The position numbers and the translations under genes are program-made. Positions 20,101 through 28,900 of a stretch of 49,863 nt of DNA are shown piece by piece. Each line of letters opens with the position of its first letter. The first letter of the stretch is position 1. Where the stretch lies: positions 1 to 49,863 of the forward strand of contig JAFUEP010000040.1 of assembly GCA_017470345.1 (NCBI GenBank). The letters are read 5' to 3'. Source of the stretch: Prevotella sp. (lineage in GTDB: Bacteria; Bacteroidota; Bacteroidia; Bacteroidales; Bacteroidaceae). The notes below the pieces were generated by a model. It searched no databases. It had not been told where the DNA came from and saw only the letters and a program-made list of their open reading frames with translations.

Positions 20101-20320
20101 CTTCCGTCTGGTCGCTGCTGACGATGGCGCCCGCCAGCGGTTGGCCGGAAGCAGCATCGAACACGCGTCCGCGTAGCACTCGCTGTGCAGCTGCCGGGGC
20201 GAAGAATGAAGCGAGAAAGAAAGTCAGGCAGAGCGAAACCAGGACGCAGCTTCTCATTCTGCCTCTATCAGTTGTATGGATGGTTGCTGTTTTCATGATT
20301 CTATTGTTTTTTCTGTTCAT
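17102..20320 (-). CDS. SusC-like TonB-dependent outer-membrane transporter (SusC-1)
   Basis: This 1072-residue SusC/RagA-family porin imports oligosaccharides across the outer membrane using TonB energy. After an N-terminal leader and signal peptide (hydrophobic CVLVSLCLTFFLASFFAPAAA), a carboxypeptidase-regulatory-like domain begins at RVLRGRVFDAASGQPLAGA. The plug domain follows (PLIVVDGFVFD, DIERVTVMRNGTSLYGAKG, NGVILIDTRR), then a ~22-strand barrel ending in VVAGIKINL. The plug motif reads RNGTSLYGAKGANG where most relatives have LKDASATAIYGSRGANG, so this is a divergent member. The start at 20320 is 3 nt from the stop of the preceding FAS1 gene, suggesting coupled translation. ATGs at 20296 and before RSCVLVS are alternatives. 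Its partner is SusD-1 downstream. Confidence 0.93.
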   Translation of the reverse strand: MNRKNNRIMKTATIHTTDRGRMRSCVLVSLCLTFFLASFFAPAAAQRVLRGRVFDAASGQPLAGAIVSSDQTEGFSALTGDDGCYEISVPDYCSVLSISAPDFNTTLLGIGRHEEMPDAALQPASLTPFAVAADATAAVSPYTTSLTIGDDIRRQLGAQVHTVSRSGTPAIGSVMFMSGLNSLHADAQPLIVVDGFVFDQQRSRQMMHSGFYNDVLANISTADIERVTVMRNGTSLYGAKGANGVILIDTRRNKSMATRITATLSASITLEPKFIDMMGVEQYRSYASELLRSTNTTVSDFKFLNEDPNYHYYNQYHNNTDWKDQVYRTAFTQNYGINVEGGDDVANYNLSLGYANAQSTLEFNTMNRLNIRFNTDIKFSTHFKTRFDASFSNLNRNLRNDGTPAGYDDGPVSSPSFLAYAKSPFLSPYAFAAGKQSNHLDVNDETYLEEALLGYATYNWKLGNPYALNIYGDAENKNHFQNSMLNIAVTPRYDFSQHLNISEHFSYNLVSTNEKYYIPIYGVPDYYVYRLASTRENEVRSLFSKQNSVMSDTRLNWHQRYQNHSIGIFGGARINWESYSLDSQLGYDTGNDKTPFIQSGPNSSVDGNSASWTSIAWYAQANYDYRQRYFLQFNLTAETSSDFGLDAESGVKAFGTRWGIFPGVQAGWVLTAEPWFAHTPGIDYLRLDAGVDVAGNSDISHLAAKSYFSSQRYLDAILGLSLGNIGNSRLQWEATRRLHLDLDGIFLRNRLNVRLQLFSAKTCHLLTLQQHSYLTGLESNWHNGGTLTNKGFDLYVLGRLVTTPSWQWELGASVGHYNNKVTELPGGTIDTECYGATIRTAVGQAANVFYGYRTEGVFATTEEANAASLYRLADNGVDHVYFGAGDIHFADLDHNGVIDERDRTVIGNPNPDAYGTVTTALHWKRWSLDAALTYSLGNDIYNYQRSQLEGGQRFMNQTMAMTRRWHGEGHQTDIPRITFQDPMGNGRFSDRWIEDGSYLKLHSVTLSYRLPLNTQFLQGLEFWLQGQNLLTFSNYLGGDPETAVTGNVIGQGIDIGLLPHSRSVVAGIKINL

Positions 20321-20322
20321 TC

Positions 20323-22047
20323 TTACTCTTCTTCATGGGGTCTGAGGATGATGCAGTCAAGACGCAGCGTGCGGGTATAGCGCGAGGACAGGCTGTTGGT
20401 GACGTTGCTTTGCACGCGCAGCGTGACTTGCGGTTCGTCGAGGTCGAGGGCGCAGGTGGGGAACTGCAGGTTGGTGGCCACGAGGACGGTGTCGACGACG
20501 TCGGGCCGCGTCTCGTAGTTGACTGAGTTGTCGGCGGGGCGCCGCAGGGTGGTGCTGACAACGGAGTCGGCCTGGTTGCGGTAGGTCAGCGTGAAGCGCA
20601 CGCGACAGGGCAGGCGGTCGTCGTCGGAAGCATTCTCGTTGTAGGCAATGGCCGGCACGAAGACGCAGTAGATGTCGTAGCCGATGTTGGAGAGTTGGTC
20701 GGGAATGTTGTAGGTGACGCTGGTCGACGAGCTGGTGGTGAGGGGTTGTGCCTCGACAAAGCTGTTGTCCGACACTTTGCCGTAGAAGGCGTTGCTCACG
20801 GGAACAGCGCGCTGGCTGAGCGGCTCACGGGCCTGAACGATGGTGTCGATGTAGTGGGTCTGTTCGGTCTCCACCTTCACCTGCTGGAAGAAGGTTTGGC
20901 GCTTGTCAATGTTCCACTTCGGCTCGACGAGCACCTGCCCGTTGCTGCACTCCACAGCCTCGGCTCCGCTGAGTGCGCCTCCGTCGGCATAGGGATGGTA
21001 ATAGACGTAGTATCGCTCATCGGCATAGTTGGGGCGGTTGCGGTAGAGCGTCTGATAGGCCGTGGAGATGAGCGAGTCGGCCGGCGACGGCTGGGCGTTG
21101 AGGTTGAAGATGGTGCCGTCGGCGATGGCCCGGCGGGTGTGGGTGAGCACCATCGAGTCGCGCTTGGAGGTGGCGTTGGTGTAGTTGAAGTAGTGGATGT
21201 ATTCATCGTACATCCGCCGCCACGCTTCGTCAGTGGGCGCGAGAGCCAGGTAGTTGGAGTCCTCGCGGTTGATGTTGCCATACTCGCGCAGCAGGGAGTT
21301 GGTGAGGTGGAAGACGGAGTCGAGATAGACCGTTTTGCCGTCGACGATGTCGCCGGCTACGCTCTCGGCAGCGTCGAACTCGTAGACGTTGTAGCTGCTG
21401 AGGAAACGATAGAGCGAGTCGGTGCGCCCTGTCTGCGAGAGGGCCTCGAAGACATTGGCGAAATAGGGCTCAGGCTGGTCGATGGTGTAGAGCACCCCGT
21501 TGGCAAAAAACTGGTTGCTGCTCAGCAGACGCGAGTTGCCGAAAGCATCGTGTGTGAGCACCTCATACTTGCCGTTCATCATCTTCACCGAGTCGTTGGT
21601 GAGCGATGATACGCTGCGGTTAAACAGGGCGATGTGGTTCTGAACGAACTGGCGTATCACCTGGTTGTCGGCGTCGCGAGTGCCGTCGGCCTTCTCCTTG
21701 CTGTAGCGACTGGCGAGCGTCTCGGCCTCCGCGGCCGTGAAGTGGGCGTTGGTGGGTGCGAAGACTGTGAACATCTGGCTGCTGGCCAGGCGGGCGTCAT
21801 AGCCCACGGCCTCGACTACACGGCAGAAATTAGTCAACTCGGGATTCTGCTTCATGGCTGTCCATAGCGTGCCGCTGAGCTGAACGTCTTCAGCGTAATG
21901 GTCATCCCACTGATCTGAGCAGGAAGCGGAAAACAAAGAGGATATCGTGAAGCAGGCGGCGCATAGCAATAGCGCGGCCATTTTCTTAGCTTCCTGTCCT
22001 GCGTTGTCAGACATTTTATTCTTGGATTTCATAATTCTTCTGTTCAT
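20323..22047 (-). CDS. FAS1 (fasciclin)-domain surface lipoprotein, Fas-C
   Basis: This ~574-residue lipoprotein has lipobox LFSASC followed by SDQWDDHY. Two FAS1-like domains follow: one starts at LSGTLWTAMKQNPELTNFCRVVEAVGYD with the FTVFAPTNAHF signature, the other includes NVFEALSQTGRTDSLYRFLSSY and YLALAPTDEAW. The C-terminal ~200 residues are beta-rich and of unknown type (SSTSVTYNIPDQ ... TLRLDCIILRP). FAS1 domains mediate adhesion and protein or glycan contacts. Here a role as accessory surface binder for the SusCD complexes is inference. I chose the ATG at 22047 (MNRRIMKSK), 28 nt after the upstream stop. The longer frame to 22134 overlaps the previous gene and is unlikely, and MKSKNKM at 22032 is also possible. 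The leader resembles those of SusC-1 and SusC-2. Confidence 0.88.
   Translation of the reverse strand: MNRRIMKSKNKMSDNAGQEAKKMAALLLCAACFTISSLFSASCSDQWDDHYAEDVQLSGTLWTAMKQNPELTNFCRVVEAVGYDARLASSQMFTVFAPTNAHFTAAEAETLASRYSKEKADGTRDADNQVIRQFVQNHIALFNRSVSSLTNDSVKMMNGKYEVLTHDAFGNSRLLSSNQFFANGVLYTIDQPEPYFANVFEALSQTGRTDSLYRFLSSYNVYEFDAAESVAGDIVDGKTVYLDSVFHLTNSLLREYGNINREDSNYLALAPTDEAWRRMYDEYIHYFNYTNATSKRDSMVLTHTRRAIADGTIFNLNAQPSPADSLISTAYQTLYRNRPNYADERYYVYYHPYADGGALSGAEAVECSNGQVLVEPKWNIDKRQTFFQQVKVETEQTHYIDTIVQAREPLSQRAVPVSNAFYGKVSDNSFVEAQPLTTSSSTSVTYNIPDQLSNIGYDIYCVFVPAIAYNENASDDDRLPCRVRFTLTYRNQADSVVSTTLRRPADNSVNYETRPDVVDTVLVATNLQFPTCALDLDEPQVTLRVQSNVTNSLSSRYTRTLRLDCIILRPHEEE
21956..22035 (-). repeat. 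Leader segment shared with SusC-2 (copy in Fas-C)
   Basis: This 80-nt segment, coding for the start of the Fas-C signal peptide, aligns without gaps to 29209-29288 at the start of SusC-2 (53 of 80 bases by my count). Both encode an MKxKxxMSD ... LLCAA-type leader. Confidence 0.6.
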
Positions 22048-22075
22048 GCGATGGCAATTCTTTTCTTTCTCTCTC

Positions 22076-24100
22076 TTACAAGTCATCCTCAGGTTCTCCC
22101 TCGTCGGTGACGCCGTAGACACTGCGCGGCACAATCTCGATGAAGTCGAGCATCAGCTCGCTGGAGCCATTGTTCGAGACGTTGCGGAAGCGCAGGAAGT
22201 GGTCTTCGTCGGGACTGATGTGAACGGTGCAGACTATGCGCCGCACGCTTTGGGAGTGTAGTCCCAGGAAATAGTGCGAGCCGCCTTGAAGCATGTAGGC
22301 ACCCATGGGGCCGCGGAAGTATCCCTGATTCTTGAGGGCCTTGCGTTCAGACACCTTCTCGTCCTTCGAGAGCAGGCTGTAGTTGCTGGCCAGCGGCACG
22401 CCAAGGTCGTTGAGCGACTTGGTCATGTCGATAGGTATGCCCTGAGGCTTGTCGTCGAAGTAAACCTGGCCAATGCCACGGGTGTCGCTCGGGGCATAGC
22501 CCAGACGAATCTGATACTCGCCCTCGGAAGGCACGGGAGGCAAGCGGAAAGTGACGTCGTAGTCGCCCTGCAGATTGATCTCGTCGCCCTGGAAGCAGCG
22601 GTAGTGGTTGTGGGGACGACGGTAGAGCAGGTAGCCGTTCACCTTCACGCCCTTGAGGTAGCCCTGCGGGAAGTAGTAGTTGCGGCCGTAGTGCTCGGCC
22701 TCGTCGTGTCCGTGTGTGGGGTCGCCGTTGAGGCGTATGCCGTTGGTGATCATCTCGGGGAAGAGGGTCGAGAAGTCCATGCGAATACGTCGGTTCTGCA
22801 CACGGTCGCGTGTGTCGACATCGAAGGCCACGATGTCGCTGACGTAGAAATAGATGCCGTTCATGGCTGAGCTCTTGTAGCCAGTCACCTTGTCAACGCG
22901 CTGCCCTTCGTACTTCCACTGCTCGTCGTAGCGTCGGTTCAGGTAGTGGCCATAGCGTGTGCCTTGCCCCAGGTATTTTCCGACGGTGAGCTTCTGGGCG
23001 TTGACCATGGTGTGGGAGAGCAACGTCTCGTACCAGTCTTCGGGGTTGTTCTGCGTGGTCTCAATACCGATGTCGACCAGACCGTTGCTGTTGAGCACGT
23101 TGTAGGGGGTGAGCTTCTCCTTGCTGAGCACGTTGCAGCCCAGAATGTGGTAGCTGACAAAGCGGTTCAGGGGGTTGCGGCGGTCGGTGAGCTCGCTGAA
23201 GGCATGCCAGGGCTGGGCTACGTCGTCGGGGTAGACGGGATCGTAGATGTCGCAGGCCTTCTGATAGAGCTGCTCGAGGGTGGTGATGCCATATTTGGTG
23301 TTATAGACGCTGTCCGGCTCGGCAAAGACGGTGAAGCCGTAGAGCATCTCCTCGGGCACTGTGGCGCTCTCGGAGTTGATGTCGCTGGAGTAGTACCATC
23401 GCGGATATGGCTTCGGATCCCAGTTCACATCTTTATATAGGTATAGCGAATCGGCCATGCCGGTTTGCATGAGAGCCTCAACGAAGAGCGAGACGTTGGG
23501 ATTGAGCTTCATCAAGTCGACGACCATGCGATTGGAACTCTCAAGCACCTGATTGACGGGCTGCATGATGCCATTGTCGACAGAGTCGTCCTGCAGCTCG
23601 TAGATGATGTGAGCATCGTCGTTGAGGAAGACGACGGAACGGTCGAACTCGTCGGTGCCATGGCTGATCTCGAGGTAACGGTGGTTCATGTTGGCCGTGG
23701 CGAGCACGCCGTCGCCCATGGCAGCCGTTGAGAAACTGTTTTTCACCAGGTGCGTGCGGGCGATGGTGTCGCAGTCGGCATCGGTGAGCTGGCTGATGTC
23801 GCTCAGGCCACGGCGGTGCAGATAGGTGTCGACAGCGTCATTGGTGGGAGCGAAGCAAGTGTAGGTGCCGTAAGCGGAGAGGAGCTTCATCAGCCCTGCA
23901 CGCTCCACGATGGCAGCGTACTGGCTGAACTGCGTGTTCTGCTTGAGGTAGTCGCTCATCGTCTGTCCGGTGTAGGTGTAGAAATGCTCGGCATCAGGCT
24001 CGTCGGAGCAGGAGGTGAGGCCCACCCCCGCCCCTCCCCAAGCGAGGGGGGGTAAGATAGCACTGAGCCACAGAAGCGATGTCTTTACTATTCTTTTCAT
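22076..24100 (-). CDS. FAS1 (fasciclin)-domain surface lipoprotein, Fas-B
   Basis: This ~674-residue lipoprotein starts at MKRIVKTS (24100; an ATG at 24115 is also in frame) and has lipobox VGLTSC followed by SDEPDAEHF. FAS1 domain 1 includes MSDYLKQNTQFSQYAAIVERAGL and the TCFAPTNDAVD signature. Domain 2 includes MVVDLMKLNPNVSLFVEALMQTG, YGFTVFAEPDS and RFVSYHILG. The C-terminal ~250 residues form a beta-rich domain (VKVNGYLLYRRPHNHYRC, YDVTFRLPPVPSEGEYQIRLGYA), reminiscent of a ligand-binding jelly roll but unassigned. The signal peptide contains PPLAWGGAGVG, encoded by a C-rich dispersed element (24021-24052) inserted in frame. It sits between SusD-2 and Fas-C in the operon. Confidence 0.88.
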   Translation of the reverse strand: MKRIVKTSLLWLSAILPPLAWGGAGVGLTSCSDEPDAEHFYTYTGQTMSDYLKQNTQFSQYAAIVERAGLMKLLSAYGTYTCFAPTNDAVDTYLHRRGLSDISQLTDADCDTIARTHLVKNSFSTAAMGDGVLATANMNHRYLEISHGTDEFDRSVVFLNDDAHIIYELQDDSVDNGIMQPVNQVLESSNRMVVDLMKLNPNVSLFVEALMQTGMADSLYLYKDVNWDPKPYPRWYYSSDINSESATVPEEMLYGFTVFAEPDSVYNTKYGITTLEQLYQKACDIYDPVYPDDVAQPWHAFSELTDRRNPLNRFVSYHILGCNVLSKEKLTPYNVLNSNGLVDIGIETTQNNPEDWYETLLSHTMVNAQKLTVGKYLGQGTRYGHYLNRRYDEQWKYEGQRVDKVTGYKSSAMNGIYFYVSDIVAFDVDTRDRVQNRRIRMDFSTLFPEMITNGIRLNGDPTHGHDEAEHYGRNYYFPQGYLKGVKVNGYLLYRRPHNHYRCFQGDEINLQGDYDVTFRLPPVPSEGEYQIRLGYAPSDTRGIGQVYFDDKPQGIPIDMTKSLNDLGVPLASNYSLLSKDEKVSERKALKNQGYFRGPMGAYMLQGGSHYFLGLHSQSVRRIVCTVHISPDEDHFLRFRNVSNNGSSELMLDFIEIVPRSVYGVTDEGEPEDDL
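24021..24052. repeat. C-rich dispersed element inside the Fas-B signal peptide
   Basis: The plus strand reads CCCACCCCCGCCCCTCCCC, then AAGCGA, then a G-run; the C and G runs can pair. The first part nearly matches 49733-49757 near the window end. On the minus strand it encodes PPLAWGGAGVG within the lipoprotein signal peptide. Confidence 0.75.
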
Positions 24101-24155
24101 TGCTACAATAATCATAACTCTTTTCTACTTTTTTATGTACTTAACGTCTGTAAGT

Positions 24156-25877
24156 CTATTCGCTAATCTCAAAAATCGACTTGTCGCCGCTTCCGAAAGC
24201 AGAATTCTGTACGAGGTGCTTGTTCACCTTCAGTTCTTCTTCGTTGTAGGGCCAGAAGATGGCATCGAGGAGCTTCAGCCGACTCTCTGCGGCTGACTTG
24301 TTGTTGGTATACTTGCGTCCGGCCTGGCTGACAAGGTAGTTGGTGTTGCCTTCGCGCATGGAGCGACGGACAAGGTCGAACCACCTCTTACCCTCGAACA
24401 TCAGCTCGCGGTTGCGCTCGTCGTAGACCAGGTTGAGCATGGATGTCTTGGTGGTATAGCGGCTGTAGGTCAGCGCCGATGTGGTCAGCGAGTTGCCGTA
24501 TGAACGACGGTTGACGGCATCGACCAGGGTGAAAGCCTGCCGAAGCAGCGCCAGACCCTCGTCTCCGAGTGTGCCGGAGTTCGTGGAATCGGCCATGAGC
24601 GTGAGGGCTTCGGCCTTCATCAGCATGACGTCGGTGAGCCGGTAAATGATCCAGTTGGCATGGCATCGCTCCTGGGGCCAACGCTGTCCATAGTAAGCAG
24701 TGTAGGGGTTGGTGGTGATGTTTACTGTGGCATCTTGACTGGCGTATTTTGCCACCACCTGCGATGTGGCGTTGCGTGAGATGCACTCCCAGGAACGGGC
24801 GTCGTAGCGGTTGAGGTAGATAGCGAATTGCCCGTCGCTGATGTCGTTGGCCACAATGTCAGAAGGGCATAGCGTTCCGTTGCCCTTGTCCTGACTGCCG
24901 AAGCGCAGGCTGATGCTCTTGTTGGGAAAACTGGACTGGTTGTCGTCGAAATAGAGTTCGAAGATGCTTTCGGAGGAGTTGCCTGTGACGAAGATGTCGT
25001 AGAAGGCGCGTCCGTAGTAGTTGCCTGTGGCCATGACATCACTGATAAGCGGATAGCCATTGATGAGGCGGTCGACGCGTCCTGAGGAGACGCCTCCCAC
25101 CCGCTCTGCCTCCTCGTTGTAGGCGCGCAGCTTCGACTGTAGGACGGCATCGGCGTGCTCGACAGCGCGTTCATAGTCCTGTTTCCAAAGATACATGTCG
25201 CAAAGCATGGCATGGATAGCATCCTGCGTGATGCGGCTGGTCTGATAGACCGGCTTGGTTTCCGGGTAGAAACGTACGGCATCGTTGATGACGCGCTCGA
25301 GGTCGTTGGTGATGGAGTCGAGCACCTCATGGAAGGGCGTGGCAGGCAGATCCATCGTCTGCGTATCTTCGATGAAAGGTTGGGTGGAGAAGGGCACGTC
25401 GCGGAAGGTACGTATGAGGTAGAAATAGCAGAGGTCACGCACTGCCGAGGCCTCGGCGATGGTGGCGCGCAATTCGCTTTGTGTGTAGTTGGGATCGCGC
25501 TCTGCCACCTTCGGCGCATAGAGCAGAATGGTGTTGCAACGGTTGATGACGTCGTAGAAGGGCGCCCATGTGCTGTAGGCATTGTAGGAGTTGATGTTCT
25601 CTTGGACAATGTTGCCCATGTTGGTGTCGTCGCTGATGCGCTCGCCGCCCATGAGGTTCTCGCTGCGTGCCTCTCCCCAAATGATAGCGCGGTCAATCCA
25701 CTCTTGCGACTGCATGGCGAGGTAGCAGCCGGCCATGACATTCTCTACGTCGCTCTCCTCGTCCCAGAAATTGTCGAGCACAATCTGGTCAAGCGGCTTA
25801 ACCTCCAAGAAATCGGAGCAACTGCAGAAAATTAAAAGATTAAAAAATGATAAGATTAAGATATTCTGAAGTTTCAT
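24156..25877 (-). CDS. SusD-like outer-membrane glycan-binding lipoprotein (SusD-2)
   Basis: This 573-residue SusD/RagB lipoprotein has lipobox LIFCSC followed by SDFLEVKPLDQIVLDNFW, the usual mature N-terminus of the family. Helical TPR-like units follow (EASAVRDLCYFYLIRTFRDVP), then the C-terminal LVYDERNRELMFEGKRWFDLVRR motif that identifies SusD proteins. It pairs with SusC-2, whose stop is 27 nt upstream. The signal peptide (ILILSFFNLLIF) is encoded by four 8-nt units (25831-25862), a repeat pattern that parallels the 7-nt repeat in SusD-1. Sequence divergence from SusD-1 is large, so the two pairs probably bind different ligands or different parts of one ligand (inference). Confidence 0.94.
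   Translation of the reverse strand: MKLQNILILSFFNLLIFCSCSDFLEVKPLDQIVLDNFWDEESDVENVMAGCYLAMQSQEWIDRAIIWGEARSENLMGGERISDDTNMGNIVQENINSYNAYSTWAPFYDVINRCNTILLYAPKVAERDPNYTQSELRATIAEASAVRDLCYFYLIRTFRDVPFSTQPFIEDTQTMDLPATPFHEVLDSITNDLERVINDAVRFYPETKPVYQTSRITQDAIHAMLCDMYLWKQDYERAVEHADAVLQSKLRAYNEEAERVGGVSSGRVDRLINGYPLISDVMATGNYYGRAFYDIFVTGNSSESIFELYFDDNQSSFPNKSISLRFGSQDKGNGTLCPSDIVANDISDGQFAIYLNRYDARSWECISRNATSQVVAKYASQDATVNITTNPYTAYYGQRWPQERCHANWIIYRLTDVMLMKAEALTLMADSTNSGTLGDEGLALLRQAFTLVDAVNRRSYGNSLTTSALTYSRYTTKTSMLNLVYDERNRELMFEGKRWFDLVRRSMREGNTNYLVSQAGRKYTNNKSAAESRLKLLDAIFWPYNEEELKVNKHLVQNSAFGSGDKSIFEISE
25831..25862. repeat. Octanucleotide period repeat (4 units) in the SusD-2 signal peptide
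   Basis: Four imperfect 8-nt units on the plus strand, ATTAAAAG, ATTAAAAA, ATGATAAG, ATTAAGAT, encode part of the SusD-2 signal peptide. Confidence 0.6.
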
Positions 25878-25904
25878 AACCCTTGAATTCTTTAGTTTTT
25901 AGTT

Positions 25905-28900
25905 TTAAAAATCTATCGTCGCACCCAGTGTGTAGGACTTGGCGCGTGGCGTTTGTGCCTGGTCGATGGCGGCGCCATAGCTGCTATAACTGATTTCGGG
26001 GTCAACACCGGTGTATCTAGTCAGGCAGAACAGGTTGTTGGCACTGAGGTAGAAGCGCATTCCGTGCAGCCCTATGCGCTTGGCACTCTTGTCTGGCAGC
26101 GAATAGCTGATCTGTGTGTAGTTCAGACGGAGGAAGGAGCCGTCTTCGACGAAGCGGTCGCTGACGAGCGTGTTGTAGTTTGACGAAGAGCCGTACATGG
26201 CGCGTGGGATGGTGGTGACGTCGCCCTCCTTGCGCCAACGGTAGTTGACGGCCTGGCTCTGGTTGTTGTTCGAAACCATGGCTTGGGCGTCGAGACGTGC
26301 CAGGTTGAGAATCTTGTTGCCTAAGCGATAGTTGAACTGCGTGTTCAGGCGCCACCGGCCGTAGTTGAGCGTGACGCCGAAGCCACCTGTGAGCTTGGGC
26401 AGCGAGCTGCCGAGGTAGACAATGTCGAGCTCGTTGATGTTGCCGTCGTAGTTCAAGTCTTCGTAGATGGCATCGCCACCCTTGAAGCGATAGTTCTTGC
26501 CGGGCAGGTCGTCGCTGCTGGAGAAGGTGTACATCATGCGCAAAGGCATGTCCTGATCGTCGTAGATGACAGTGCCGTCGTCGGCGATGGCCACGGGGGC
26601 CGTCTTGCCGTCGGCGATGAACTGCTGCTGCTCCTGGCGCGTCATGGCGGCGAAAGTCGAATATTGGTACTGGTAGACACCCTTGAAGCGGAATCCGTAG
26701 ATGGCGCCGAAGGGGTTGTTCAGCTGAACGCGCTGCAGAACGCTGCGGTTCTCTTGGGTGAACTTGATGTTCATGGTCTCCAGAGTGGTGGGGTCCATGG
26801 TGAGGATCTTGTTGCTGTTGTTGCCGAAGGTGGCATTGAAGTCGGCCGTGAACTTGCCTGCCTTGATGATACGGTTGGTGTTGACGTTGAACTCCCATCC
26901 CGTGTTGCGCATTGAGCCCACGTTCTTGTAGGCCAGTTCGCTGAAGCCGCTGTTGGTGGGAATCTTCACGGGCATGAGCATGTTGCGGCGAGTGGCCGAG
27001 TACCATTCGAGGGCGATGTTGAGACGGTCGTCAAGGAAATGGATGTCGGTGCCGACGTTGTACTGCTCGTTCGTCTCCCACTGCAGTCCGCTCAGACGGA
27101 TATTATTGGGATACATCACGGCCATATCGACATACTGATAGTTGGCAGGCGAGTATTTGCTTTCGTAGAGATAGTCGGCTGAGGGCTGGTTGCCCACGCG
27201 GCCCCAGCTGGGCCTGAACGAAAGCATGGACAGCCAAGAGCGCACGCTCTCCATCCAAGGTTCGTCGATGATGTTCCAGCGCAGCGAGACGGCAGGGAAA
27301 TAGCCCCATCGGCGTTCGGGGCCAAATTTGGTGGTGCCGTCGGCTCGGATGCTGAAGTCGGCCATATACTTGCCCTTGTAGGCATAGTGGGTGGAGAAGG
27401 TGTAGTACATCGAGCGCCACTGGCTGAAACTGGACGAGGGTGCCCCGTCGATGATGCCGCCCGAGCCAGTGCTGGTGATGCCGCCCGAGGGCAGACCGTA
27501 GGTAGAGGTGGCCTGACTGGTCGATTCTCCGCTGACGAGTTCGAAGCGGGCCATCATCATCAGCGAATGGTCGTCGTTGTTGAAATGGGGGATGACGGTC
27601 AGCGTCTGCTTGGTGTTGAAGGCTACGCTCTTCGACGAGCCGGTGTAAGCCTTGTTCACACCCGAAGTCCAAGCCGTGGTGACGAGCTCTGAGGGGTAGT
27701 AGCGATTGGTGAAATTGTTGAAGATGTTCATGTTGGCGCGGGCCTCCCAGTTTAGCTGCCATTGGTCGTCGTTCATGCCAAGGAGCTTGTACTTCAGGAT
27801 GAGCTCGGGCGTGATGTCGTAGGTGCGCTCATGGTTGCGTGCCAGGTTGGCTGAGGCAACGGGGTTGACGAGCGACATCTGGTTGCTGCCACCGCCGAAC
27901 ACGGAGGAGGCCGTCTGCAGCATCTCGTAGTAGTTGGCGGTGGCCTGTCCGTCCTCGTCTTCCTCGTAGATGGCCATGTTTGGCATTTTCTTGTAGGCGA
28001 TGGCGAGCAGTTGGTCGTAGTTCTTGCGGTTCTTGGTATAGGTGAGCGAGAAGTTGGTTGAGATGGTGATGCGGTCAGAGACATAGTAGTCGAGCGCCAC
28101 GCGTGTCGACATGCGCTGCAGGCGCTGTTTGATGACCGAGCCGGTCTCGTTGTCGAAACCGCCGGAGATGCGGAACGTGGCCTTCTCGCCGCCTCCGCTG
28201 ACGACAAGGTAGTGATTCTGGCGCAGGCCCCACTGCGTGACGGCATCCACCCAGTCGGTGTTGTTGTTGTACTGCTGATATTCTGAGAATGTCGGGGCGT
28301 AGTTTATCTCGTCAATGTCAGAGGCCACGTCGCTTTGCCTGGGGTTGAAGTAGCTCTCCTTGAGCAGCATGGTGTAGTCGTCGCCGTTGAGCATTTTGTA
28401 GCCTTGGGGCTGATAGGTGCCCGTCAGCCGGAGCGAATAGCTCAGCCGCGGCGCACCTCGCACACCGCGTTTGGTGCGTATCTCGATGACGCCATTGGCA
28501 CCGCGCGAGCCGTAGATGGCGGTGGCGGCGGCATCCTTGAGAACGGTGACGTCCTCGATGTCCTCGGGGTTGACATTGAGCAGCTGGGCGAACTTCTCGT
28601 CGTTGGCAGTAGAGACGTCGAAGTCGCTCATGTCAACGTTCCACTCGTTGCCGTTGACGACGATGAGAGGATTGGCATCGACGGCACTCGAGATGGAGGC
28701 GGCACCACGGAGGCGCATGGTGCTGCCAGAGCCGAGGTTACCGCTGTTCGAGACGATGTCGAGACCCGAGATGCGTCCCTGAAGGGCTTCGTCGACGGTG
28801 GTGAAGGCCATACCCTCTACGTCCTTCATTGAGAGGCTCTGCACGGCCATCGACGCCTCGCGCTCGGGTATGGCCAGTCCGCCGCCGTTGACGCGTCTCT

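Noticed and set aside
22048-22134. Longer N-terminus of Fas-C overlapping Fas-B
   Set aside because: It would overlap 59 nt of the preceding gene and add a polar stretch before the signal peptide.
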